Positions 1-6,086 of a DNA stretch of 7,575 nucleotides are shown here, in pieces. Each line of letters opens with the position of its first letter. Within the stretch, counting starts at the first letter, position 1. The notes beneath the pieces are model-generated. The model searched no databases and was not told the origin of the DNA. It saw only the letters and a list, made by a program, of their open reading frames with translations. Source of the stretch: Thermoanaerobacterium sp. (GTDB lineage Bacteria; Bacillota; Thermoanaerobacteria; Thermoanaerobacterales; Thermoanaerobacteraceae). The translations under genes were made by a program, and so were the position numbers. The DNA lies in contig JASBVU010000085.1 of the NCBI GenBank assembly GCA_029960905.1, positions 1-7,575 of the forward strand, written 5' to 3'.

Positions 1-54
1 ACTCCTGACCCCCTGCTTGCAAGGCAGGTGCTCTCCCAACTGAGCTACACCCCC
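1..54 (-). tRNA. tRNA-Ala (anticodon TGC), 3' end cut by the window edge
   Basis: Read on the minus strand, the gene opens with a 5' acceptor arm GGGGGTG, then TA and a D-arm with stem GCTC/GAGC around loop AGTTGGGA. The anticodon arm follows, with stem CCTGC/GCAGG and loop CTTGCAA, so the anticodon is TGC (alanine). A 5-nt variable loop and the 5' strand of the T stem (AGGAG) are present. The window ends at the first base of the T loop, so the 3' half of the T arm, the 3' acceptor strand and any encoded CCA are not visible, and the G3-U70 identity pair cannot be checked. A strong promoter lies a few bases upstream. Other tRNA or rRNA genes may follow to the left, which cannot be seen. Confidence 0.96.
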
Positions 55-68
55 GTCAAACAATTATT

Positions 69-96
69 ATTATACCATAATTTCTAATGTTGTCAA
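69..96 (-). promoter_or_regulatory. Housekeeping (sigma-A type) promoter for the tRNA gene
   Basis: The minus strand carries a perfect -35 hexamer TTGACA (96 to 91), a 16-bp spacer and a perfect -10 hexamer TATAAT (74 to 69). The -10 is preceded by TGG, giving an extended -10 (TGGTATAAT). Transcription would start near 62, about 8 bases before the first tRNA base, leaving a short leader for RNase P to remove. The -35 hexamer overlaps the TGA stop codon of yunB (95 to 93), so promoter and coding sequence share bases. Expected to be strong and constitutive, as is usual for stable RNA. Confidence 0.9.
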
Positions 97-803
97 TTGC
101 TTTCTATATTAATTTTTGAATTTCCATTTGGAACAGGCACTGTGTATTTGTTGCCATTAACATCTACAAAGCTTTGAGGCACATCACCTACGATTATGCT
201 ATCTGCAATAGGCATGTGTGTGGATACCTGTATTTGCTTTGATGCAAGCGGTGCAATTATTTGGATATTCGTCTTTATGTAAAGATATATTATGTGCCTT
301 GTCTGATTTATCCCTGCTGGTTCAAAGCTTGATTCAAAGTCTACATTCACCGAACCAATAGGCAGAAGTCCTACTTTTATCTTAGGACCTGTATTTGCAA
401 ATACATCCTTTGATATTAGGCTGCCAAGAGGTAGTTTCACATATACTGATCCTATGCTGTTTAAATTATCCTGAACAGCTTGAGTAATCTTTGCAGATAA
501 AATATTCATCTCTATCGTATTAGCCTGCAGCATCGATACTTTTCCACTGTTGTCAGTCCTGACATTTATAAGGTCGCTGTATTGAATGCCTTTTAACACT
601 TTTTCATTTATAGACTTATTGATTGATTTAACAGCCACTTCTTGAGCTACTGTCTCGCTTGCTTTAATAAGTGCAGGTGTCAACCTGTATGTTACAAACA
701 TATACAGCAATGATAATATAAATAATGATGCCAAAATGTAAATAAAATTCTTGTTTATTCCATGTATTTTTATCCTCCTTCTTCCCCACTTTTTTCTCCT
801 CAT
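93..803 (-). CDS. yunB: Sporulation protein YunB
   Basis: A 236-residue protein of the YunB sporulation family. Residues 1-18 are rich in Arg and Lys, residues 19-37 form one hydrophobic membrane segment, and the rest should face outward, so the protein is probably a type II membrane protein. The conserved body includes a PLG motif near 125-127, a repeated ...LLPIGSVNVDF strand region, and the C-terminal VGDVPQSFVDV segment typical of the family. In Bacillus subtilis yunB is switched on by sigma-E in the mother cell and its loss impairs sporulation; its biochemical role is not known. An in-frame GTG exists at 815, but it lies inside the SD sequence AGGAGGTG, so ATG at 803 is preferred, 9 bases after that SD. 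A hairpin separates it from mutS2 upstream, so it may have its own sporulation promoter. No terminator is visible between it and the tRNA. Confidence 0.9.
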   Translation of the reverse strand: MRRKKWGRRRIKIHGINKNFIYILASLFILSLLYMFVTYRLTPALIKASETVAQEVAVKSINKSINEKVLKGIQYSDLINVRTDNSGKVSMLQANTIEMNILSAKITQAVQDNLNSIGSVYVKLPLGSLISKDVFANTGPKIKVGLLPIGSVNVDFESSFEPAGINQTRHIIYLYIKTNIQIIAPLASKQIQVSTHMPIADSIIVGDVPQSFVDVNGNKYTVPVPNGNSKINIESN

Positions 804-807
804 ATAG

Positions 808-848
808 AAAAACACCTCCTCTACATTTTATGATAGATGAGGTGTTTT
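808..848 (-). terminator. Terminator-like hairpin after mutS2, overlapping the yunB ribosome binding site
   Basis: Two perfect 10-base arms, AAAACACCTC (848 to 839) and GAGGTGTTTT (818 to 809), are extended inward by four more pairs (TCTA/TAGA) after one mismatch, closing a 10-base loop. On the minus strand the 3' arm ends in a run of five T. The hairpin begins 6 bases after the mutS2 stop codon, which fits an intrinsic terminator for the zapA-U32-mutS2 transcript. The U run is short and half of it belongs to the stem, so termination may be incomplete. The near symmetry would also allow a hairpin in the other orientation, but no plus-strand gene ends here. Confidence 0.65.
813..820 (-). promoter_or_regulatory. 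yunB ribosome binding site (decides the start)
   Basis: AGGAGGTG on the minus strand is a full match to the anti-SD sequence and sits 9 bases before ATG 803. Its last three bases are the alternative GTG start codon, which is too close to be used. Six of its eight bases lie in the 3' arm of the hairpin that follows mutS2, so the site would be paired in read-through transcripts. Confidence 0.85.
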
Positions 849-854
849 GGTTAC

Positions 855-3215
855 TCATTTTTCTTTTAATTCTACAATCGTGACGCCATCTTCTCCTTCT
901 CCATACCTTCCCAGTCTAAAAGATTTTACATGCTTGTTCATTTTGAGAAGCCTTGTGATGCCGCTTCTTAAAGTACCTGTCCCTTTCCCGTGTATGACAG
1001 TTACCTGTTTTAAACCTGCAAGGTATGCATCATCAAGGTATTTATCGACTTCTATCGAAGCTTCCTCCAGTGTCTTTCCTCTTAAGTCAATGGAAGTAGA
1101 AATATTAGTGGACTTCTCATTAATATATTTGGCAAAACCTTTTTCCATCTCTTTTTCTTCGCTTGATTCAACCTCCCTAAGATTGCTAATATGTACATTC
1201 ATCTTTAGTATCCCTGCCTGTATCTTTACATTTCCATCCTTATCAGGTTCTGACAAAGCTATTCCAGTCTGATCAAGTGGAACTATGTATAAAGTCTGTC
1301 CAAGCATGACATCTTTGGGAACTTTTTTATATTCGGGAATTTCTGATTTCTTAAGGCTTTCTTCCATCTCATTTATGTTCTCTTTAAGCTTAAGCCTAGC
1401 TTCCTCAATAAGCTTATTCTTTTTGTCGGATTTTTCCGCCTCTTTAAGCTTAGCAATAATTTCATCGGCAGTAGCTTTTGTATTTTCTAATATCTTTTTC
1501 GCCTTTTCTCTGGCTTTTTCTATAATTTTTTCTCTTTCTCGTTCAGTATCTTTTATTTTTTTTTCATACTCTTGTCTTAAACTTTCTACCTGATTTTTTA
1601 ATGCTTCAATCTCTTCTTTGGCGTTTTCTGCTTCTATCCTTTTGTTTTCAAGGTCTTTTAATATGTCCTCGAATTTTAGCTCTTCACTTGTTATATAACT
1701 TTTTGCATTCTCTATGACATCATCATTTAATCCTAAACGCTTGCTTATCTCAAATGCATTGCTTTTTCCAGGTATTCCTATGGTGAGGCGGTAAGTGGGC
1801 TTTAATGTCTCTACATCAAATTCCACAGAGGCATTCTCCACACCTTCGTTTTTCAGCGCATACTGCTTAAGCTCACTGTAGTGGGTAGTTGCAATTGTAC
1901 GGCAATTCATCCTGTGAAGAAAGTCAAGTATACTCATGGCAAGAGCAGCACCTTCTGTCGGGTCTGTGCCAGCTCCTAATTCATCCAGCAAAACTAAACT
2001 ATTGCTATTAACATTGTTTAGTATTTTTACTATATTCGTCATGTGGGCTGAAAATGTGCTTAAACTTTGTTCTATACTTTGCTCATCTCCAATGTCGACA
2101 AATATGTTGTCAAAGAAAGCCACATCAGAACCTTCGTCAGCAGGGATATTTAATCCTGACATAGACATAAGCGTCAAAAGCCCTACAGTCTTTAATGTAA
2201 CGGTCTTTCCACCTGTATTAGGTCCTGTTATGACAAGAGTATTAAAAGATTGACCCAAATGTACGCTTATAGGTACGACTGCATCTTTTGAGATGAGAGG
2301 ATGTCTTGCATTTTTTAAATTTACATATCCTTTAGTGTTTAATACAGGTTTTGTTGAGTCTGTACTTATGGAATACTTCGCCTTTGCAAAAATGACATCA
2401 AGCTCTGTCAATACAACCATGTTTTCGTGTATCTCATCAACATGTTTTCCTACCTCATCTGTAAGCTCAGCTAAAATCCTTTCGATTTCATGCTGTTCTT
2501 TAATCTCAAGCTGTCTTAGATCATTGTTAAGCTCCACAACAGCCATAGGTTCTATGAAAAGCGTAGCACCGCTAGACGACTGATCGTGAATAAGGCCTTT
2601 AAATGTTCCTCTATACTCCTGCTTTACCGGTACCACATATCTTCCATTTCTTATGGTTATGATGGGATCTTGTAGCTCTTTTGACGAAGATACAATTATA
2701 GAATTCAATGTATCTCTAACCTTATTGTTTATATGGGCTTTTTGTCTTCTTATCTCTTTTAAAGCAGGCGATGCATCATCAGCCAATTCATCTTCAGACA
2801 AGACTGCCCTCTCGATTTTATCACACAAATCCCTAATATTTGTAAGCCTCATGTTGTACTCCCTTAAATGTGGAAAATTACTTTCTTCTTTCTCGCTTCT
2901 TAAATACGCCTTAACTTTTCCTGTCAAAGACAAAAATCTCGATAATGACAAAAGCTGTCCCGGATTCAATGACGACTTTATCTTGGCTTTATTCAAAATC
3001 TCGTCTAACTTTTTAAACGCAAAAGACATATTGCCATAGGAACTAATAAAAGATACCGCTTCATTTACCTTTTCAATTTCTTCTAATGCTTTTTCCACAT
3101 CTTTGTACGGTTTAATGTCTAATGCCGATTCCTTCCCCGGTTCAGAATCGCATAAATCTACAATATGGTTAACTATCTTGTCAAATTCCAAATTCTTAAA
3201 ATATCTTTCATCCAT
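855..3215 (-). CDS. mutS2: Endonuclease MutS2 / ribosome-rescue ATPase (RqcU family)
   Basis: A complete 786-residue MutS2. It lacks the MutS N-terminal mismatch-recognition domain and starts directly with the helical core. Conserved GRYVVPV (191-197) precedes the clamp/core region. The ATPase has Walker A GPNTGGKT (331-338), the ABC-type signature STFSAHM (386-392), Walker B LVLLDE (407-412) and the H-loop TTHY (443-446). Residues about 510-625 form a long charged coiled coil, followed by a small beta domain (about 630-680). The C-terminal Smr domain (about 705-786) carries IDLRG (709-713) and HGKGTGTLR (742-750). In Bacillus subtilis this family senses collided ribosomes and splits them; in other species it suppresses recombination, and the Smr domain can be a nuclease. 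It acts in the cytoplasm as a dimer. ATG is preceded by AGAGGGG at 7 bases, inside the end of the U32 gene; the start overlaps that gene's stop by one base. The stop is followed by a hairpin. Confidence 0.97.
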   Translation of the reverse strand: MDERYFKNLEFDKIVNHIVDLCDSEPGKESALDIKPYKDVEKALEEIEKVNEAVSFISSYGNMSFAFKKLDEILNKAKIKSSLNPGQLLSLSRFLSLTGKVKAYLRSEKEESNFPHLREYNMRLTNIRDLCDKIERAVLSEDELADDASPALKEIRRQKAHINNKVRDTLNSIIVSSSKELQDPIITIRNGRYVVPVKQEYRGTFKGLIHDQSSSGATLFIEPMAVVELNNDLRQLEIKEQHEIERILAELTDEVGKHVDEIHENMVVLTELDVIFAKAKYSISTDSTKPVLNTKGYVNLKNARHPLISKDAVVPISVHLGQSFNTLVITGPNTGGKTVTLKTVGLLTLMSMSGLNIPADEGSDVAFFDNIFVDIGDEQSIEQSLSTFSAHMTNIVKILNNVNSNSLVLLDELGAGTDPTEGAALAMSILDFLHRMNCRTIATTHYSELKQYALKNEGVENASVEFDVETLKPTYRLTIGIPGKSNAFEISKRLGLNDDVIENAKSYITSEELKFEDILKDLENKRIEAENAKEEIEALKNQVESLRQEYEKKIKDTEREREKIIEKAREKAKKILENTKATADEIIAKLKEAEKSDKKNKLIEEARLKLKENINEMEESLKKSEIPEYKKVPKDVMLGQTLYIVPLDQTGIALSEPDKDGNVKIQAGILKMNVHISNLREVESSEEKEMEKGFAKYINEKSTNISTSIDLRGKTLEEASIEVDKYLDDAYLAGLKQVTVIHGKGTGTLRSGITRLLKMNKHVKSFRLGRYGEGEDGVTIVELKEK

Positions 3216-3229
3216 TACAATACCCCTCT
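3213..3229 (-). promoter_or_regulatory. Coupled stop/start TAATG and mutS2 ribosome binding site
   Basis: The U32 stop TAA (3217 to 3215) and the mutS2 start ATG (3215 to 3213) share one A. The SD AGAGGGG (3229 to 3223) lies in the last U32 codons, 7 bases before the ATG. This arrangement is the usual sign of termination-reinitiation coupling, so the two proteins are probably made at linked rates from one mRNA. Confidence 0.85.
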
Positions 3230-5560
3230 GTAAAAATGTCCTCTAGTGTAGTTTTCAATGTGTAAATCATAGATTCCAAGTTCCAATGAATTTTTGTACG
3301 CTTTTATTACATCTCTTATTTCTTCATTGCTTTCCACTGTGTCATTTATCCTTATATAAGATAAACCTGCTTTTTTTAAATCAAATATCTTGTCCACCAT
3401 ATTTAGAACAGATGAATTCAACAGTCTTATCCTGCAAAAGCCGTCACTTACAATTTTCATAAGATTGCCCTTCCTGTCCTTTAAAAGATATTTTCCTTCT
3501 TCACAGCCTTTTTTATCGCATCCTTTGAAATTTTTTATAGGACAGTACTCCATCGTCAAAAGTGGCAATCTTCCATAAGCAATTGCCTCAAATTTCACAT
3601 TGCTTCTTAAAGATATGTCTTCTATCTGATAAATATTAAGCTCTGGTGATAGTGTAATTGTATTTGCTTTGCCAAAAAAATCAACAGCAAGGCTATTTGA
3701 AACATTTAGATTAAAATCCACACAAACATCAAGTCCTAATTTTATTGCCATGTTGTACATTCCTATGTTAGTCGCAAGGACTTTTTTGAATCCCATTTCT
3801 TTAATATTTTTAAGCACATGCTTAAAATCATCCAATTCATCCCTCATTATCTGCGGAAATGCTGGAACTATTTCGCATTTATCCATGTAACAAATGACAT
3901 CTTTTAGTACATCACCATTTAGCCTGTAATTGAAGTAGACCCTATCTACTCCAAGCTCATACGCTATTTTCACATGTTCTTCATTTTCAGTGTAAAATGA
4001 CAATTTCAAATCACTAATTTTATCATTTATTAATTTATGAAGATTTATGTGAATATTTTTAGGTCTTCTATAGTCTAATTTTTTTATGGTGAGGTCTTCC
4101 ACCGCTTCTCTTCTCGTCTCTTTTATCACACTTAACGGCATAAAAAGGCCTTCATCCATGTCTACTTCTATGCTCCTTACAAAGAAAGGAGTATCGTTTA
4201 TTGACGACACTTTTTCTGTCAACGTATCTCTGTCAACAGCTTTTTTCAATGCCTTAGTTGAGACAATTTTGCTGTCTTTAGAAACACATATGTCGTTATT
4301 TTTAATCATTATATATAGAGGTCTATTTTCTTTCATATTTACAAATACGTCAACAGGCGATTTTAGCTCATTTGACGTAGAGAATAGCTTATTTAATTTC
4401 GCATCGTATGTTTTATATAAGATGTCCCCACAGTTTACAGGTATTTTTTTTAGCTCTGCAAGCTGTCCTTTGTACGCCTCATCCACTTTTTTACCATCTA
4501 CTATAATAACATCGACTTTATATCCATATTCACCGGTTTCTGTTGATATGCCATCTCCAACTGATAGACTGTTTAAAAGCGACACTTTTATTTTTGGGCC
4601 GTCAATCGATATGACTTTGCCTAATGGGACACCTTTATTTTTGGGATTTATATAGCTCATGTAATGTGGCTTTCTCTCATACAGATATCCATTAGAAAAG
4701 CCTCTGCTAAATATTCCAGACATCATTTCTTTGTACATATCTGTATTGATTTTTTCTCCACTTAAATATGCATCAATGGCTTTTCTGTAAGATGCTACGA
4801 CAGATGCGACGTATTCTTTTTCTTTCATGCGGCCTTCAATCTTAAATGAGTCAATGCCTGATTCTATCATATCTTTTATGTAGTCTATTGTACATAAATC
4901 TGCCATGCTTAATAAATGCATATTGCTGGCAATTGTATTCATTTTGTCATCTAAAAGATCGTATTTCAAGCGACACGGCCCCGCACATCTGCCTCTATTG
5001 CCGCTTCTTCCACCAATTATGCTGCTAAATAAGCATTGACCAGAGTAAGAGACACAAAGGGCTCCATGAATAAATGCTTCAACTTCAATGCCGGTTTCAG
5101 CCTTTATCTTTTCAACTTCTTTTAATGTTAGCTCACGAGGCATCACGACCCTTTTTATCCCCATCTCTTTAGCCGCTTTGATGGTTTCCAAATTACTTAA
5201 AGTCATTTGAGTGCTGGCATGTATGTCTAACTCAAGATACAAGTCTTTAAGCAATTTGACTAAACCAAAGTCCTGAACTATAATTGCGTCTACATTTAAC
5301 ACATATAGATAATCGATGTATTTAAGAAGCAAGTCAATTTCTTTGTTAAATACAATCGTGTTTACTGTCACATAAATCTTCTTATCCCTTAGATGGGCAT
5401 ATTCAACCGCTTCTTTCAATTCATCTTCTTCAAAGTTCACTGCATAAGCTCTGGCACCAAAAAGCTTGCCGCCAAGGTATACAGCATCCGCTCCGTAATT
5501 TAAAGCGAATTTTAGCGTCTCCAGATTTCCCGCTGGAGCTAATAATTCTACCTTTTTCAT
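3215..5560 (-). CDS. Long U32-family protein, probable 23S rRNA 5-hydroxycytidine factor (RlhA-like)
   Basis: A 781-residue protein starting ...ELLAPAGNLE, the typical U32 opening. The U32 signature runs from E161 to S179 (EAFIHGALC then GQC), with cysteines C169, C176, C192, C196 and C223 as likely iron-sulfur ligands. Residues about 385-500 resemble the DUF3656 (collagenase-like) module, ending in the usual MPLS...RREA segment. Residues about 515-770 look like a second U32-type barrel with its own cysteine set C673, C681, C686 and C709. Although the family is named as peptidases, characterised members take part in RNA hydroxylation (E. coli RlhA on 23S C2501, TrhP on tRNA U34) or ubiquinone hydroxylation (UbiU/UbiV). 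The DUF3656 module and length favour the RlhA type; TrhP proteins are much shorter. The exact substrate is inferred. The start has SD AAGGTGG at 4 bases. It lies 53 bases after zapA and overlaps mutS2 by one base, so it belongs to the same operon. Confidence 0.88.
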   Translation of the reverse strand: MKKVELLAPAGNLETLKFALNYGADAVYLGGKLFGARAYAVNFEEDELKEAVEYAHLRDKKIYVTVNTIVFNKEIDLLLKYIDYLYVLNVDAIIVQDFGLVKLLKDLYLELDIHASTQMTLSNLETIKAAKEMGIKRVVMPRELTLKEVEKIKAETGIEVEAFIHGALCVSYSGQCLFSSIIGGRSGNRGRCAGPCRLKYDLLDDKMNTIASNMHLLSMADLCTIDYIKDMIESGIDSFKIEGRMKEKEYVASVVASYRKAIDAYLSGEKINTDMYKEMMSGIFSRGFSNGYLYERKPHYMSYINPKNKGVPLGKVISIDGPKIKVSLLNSLSVGDGISTETGEYGYKVDVIIVDGKKVDEAYKGQLAELKKIPVNCGDILYKTYDAKLNKLFSTSNELKSPVDVFVNMKENRPLYIMIKNNDICVSKDSKIVSTKALKKAVDRDTLTEKVSSINDTPFFVRSIEVDMDEGLFMPLSVIKETRREAVEDLTIKKLDYRRPKNIHINLHKLINDKISDLKLSFYTENEEHVKIAYELGVDRVYFNYRLNGDVLKDVICYMDKCEIVPAFPQIMRDELDDFKHVLKNIKEMGFKKVLATNIGMYNMAIKLGLDVCVDFNLNVSNSLAVDFFGKANTITLSPELNIYQIEDISLRSNVKFEAIAYGRLPLLTMEYCPIKNFKGCDKKGCEEGKYLLKDRKGNLMKIVSDGFCRIRLLNSSVLNMVDKIFDLKKAGLSYIRINDTVESNEEIRDVIKAYKNSLELGIYDLHIENYTRGHFYRGVL

Positions 5561-5564
5561 TAAA

Positions 5565-5571
5565 CCACCTT
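5565..5571 (-). promoter_or_regulatory. U32 gene ribosome binding site
   Basis: AAGGTGG on the minus strand, one mismatch from AAGGAGG, lies 4 bases before the ATG at 5560. The spacing is short but usable, and the encoded N-terminus matches the family, so the start is secure. The rest of the 53-base gap (5572-5613) is almost pure A and T. It contains an AT-only inverted repeat (TATAAA/TTTATA, 5571-5586), too weak to call a terminator. Confidence 0.65.
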
Positions 5572-5613
5572 ATAAAAATATTTATATACTTAGTCTCTTT
5601 ATTTTAATAGATT

Positions 5614-5988
5614 TTAACCAACATCGTCAAATGTATTTATGTACTCCTCCAGCTCTTCTCTTGCCGATTTTAACTCTTCTTTTAGCCTTTCAACTTCTTC
5701 TGTTAATTCTTCTATCCTTTCATCATCAGCATTTAACCTTGACTTAAGCGATACAATCTCTTTTTTTAAGGCACTGTTTTCTTCTCTCGAAATAAAAAGC
5801 TCGTCAGCTATATTAAGAGCCGATAAAACAAGTACCATCTGATTTGAAAGTCTATTGTAGCTGTCAGAAATCCCTGATATTACGCCATTTAAATGTTCTG
5901 TCAATTTGAGTATATAATCTTCGGGATAATCTGTCTTCAATATATATTCATTCCCATTTATGTTTACCGTTATCTTCCTTATCTCCAT
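5614..5988 (-). CDS. zapA: Cell division protein ZapA
   Basis: A 124-residue protein of usual Firmicute ZapA size. Residues 1-20 (MEIRKITVNINGNEYILKTD) form the N-terminal beta hairpin, followed by the YPEDYILKL helix start. The conserved central helix around 47-64 includes the run LSNQMVLVLSALNIADEL. From about 64 to 115 the sequence is a highly charged Glu/Lys heptad coiled coil that mediates dimer and tetramer formation. ZapA binds FtsZ at mid-cell and bundles its filaments, stabilising the Z ring; it is usually not essential. ATG is preceded by GAGGGG at 8 bases, and an in-frame TGA lies just upstream, so a longer N-terminus is excluded. It is the first gene after the pheT terminator and probably leads the zapA-U32-mutS2 operon. 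In Bacillus subtilis zapA also lies between pheT and mutS2, which supports the call. Confidence 0.93.
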   Translation of the reverse strand: MEIRKITVNINGNEYILKTDYPEDYILKLTEHLNGVISGISDSYNRLSNQMVLVLSALNIADELFISREENSALKKEIVSLKSRLNADDERIEELTEEVERLKEELKSAREELEEYINTFDDVG

Positions 5989-5996
5989 TAGAACAT

Positions 5997-6002
5997 CCCC
6001 TC
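5997..6002 (-). promoter_or_regulatory. zapA ribosome binding site
   Basis: GAGGGG on the minus strand lies 8 bases before ATG 5988. It is the SD that decides the zapA start. A better match (AAAGGAGG) occurs about 58 bases upstream of the start codon but is too far away to serve zapA. Confidence 0.75.
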
Positions 6003-6014
6003 AAACCAAGCATT

Positions 6015-6043
6015 ACTTTATTTATTTCTACAAATCTTTTCGA
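6015..6043 (-). promoter_or_regulatory. Weak candidate promoter for the zapA-U32-mutS2 operon
   Basis: In the gap after the pheT terminator the best sigma-A-like pair I find on the minus strand is TCGAAA (6043 to 6038), a 17-bp spacer and TAAAGT (6020 to 6015). Each hexamer matches consensus at four of six positions. Transcription would start near 6008, just ahead of the zapA SD. A promoter is expected here because a terminator lies upstream, but the match is poor and other positions are possible. Confidence 0.22.
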
Positions 6044-6060
6044 TTTCCTCCTTTATGAAG

Positions 6061-6086
6061 AAAAAAAGACCATTTCGGTCTTTTTT
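6061..6086 (-). terminator. Intrinsic terminator of pheT
   Basis: On the minus strand six A and GACC (6086 to 6077) pair with GGTC and a T run (6071 to 6061) around the 5-base loop GAAAT. The transcript ends in seven U, then C. Only four GC-containing pairs form the core, but the A and T tracts extend the stem to ten pairs. The A tract overlaps the pheT stop codon (6087 to 6085), so the hairpin starts immediately at the end of translation. The sequence is almost symmetric and could work in both directions. Confidence 0.85.

Noticed and set aside
664..858. 64-codon minus-strand frame overlapping the yunB start
   Set aside because: It is the out-of-frame reading of the yunB N-terminus and its SD region, and ends without any recognisable feature.
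847..3039. Open frames on the plus strand of 96 to 141 codons opposite mutS2
   Set aside because: They are Ser/Phe/Leu-rich mirror images of the Lys/Glu/Asp-rich mutS2 frame, have no good SD, and match no family I recognise, while the minus strand encodes a complete MutS2.
3390..5028. Plus-strand frames of 60 to 189 codons opposite the U32 gene
   Set aside because: The longest (4086-4655) is low-complexity Ser/Thr/Phe-rich sequence, as expected from the antisense of this gene, with no start context or domain. Coding of the minus strand explains the whole region.
5571..5586. AT-only inverted repeat TATAAA/TTTATA before the U32 gene, considered as a terminator
   Set aside because: No GC pairs and no dedicated U run after a stable stem; in such an AT-rich gap it is expected by chance.
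5639..5842. Plus-strand Ser-rich frame opposite zapA
   Set aside because: It is the antisense of the Glu-rich coiled coil: GAA/GAG codons read backwards give TTC/CTC-rich serine and phenylalanine runs.
5948..6013. A 21-residue minus-strand frame (ATG at 6013) overlapping the zapA start, considered as a leader peptide
   Set aside because: No SD stands at a suitable distance before its ATG (AAAGGAGG is 33 bases away), and there is no codon bias or repeat of regulatory codons.
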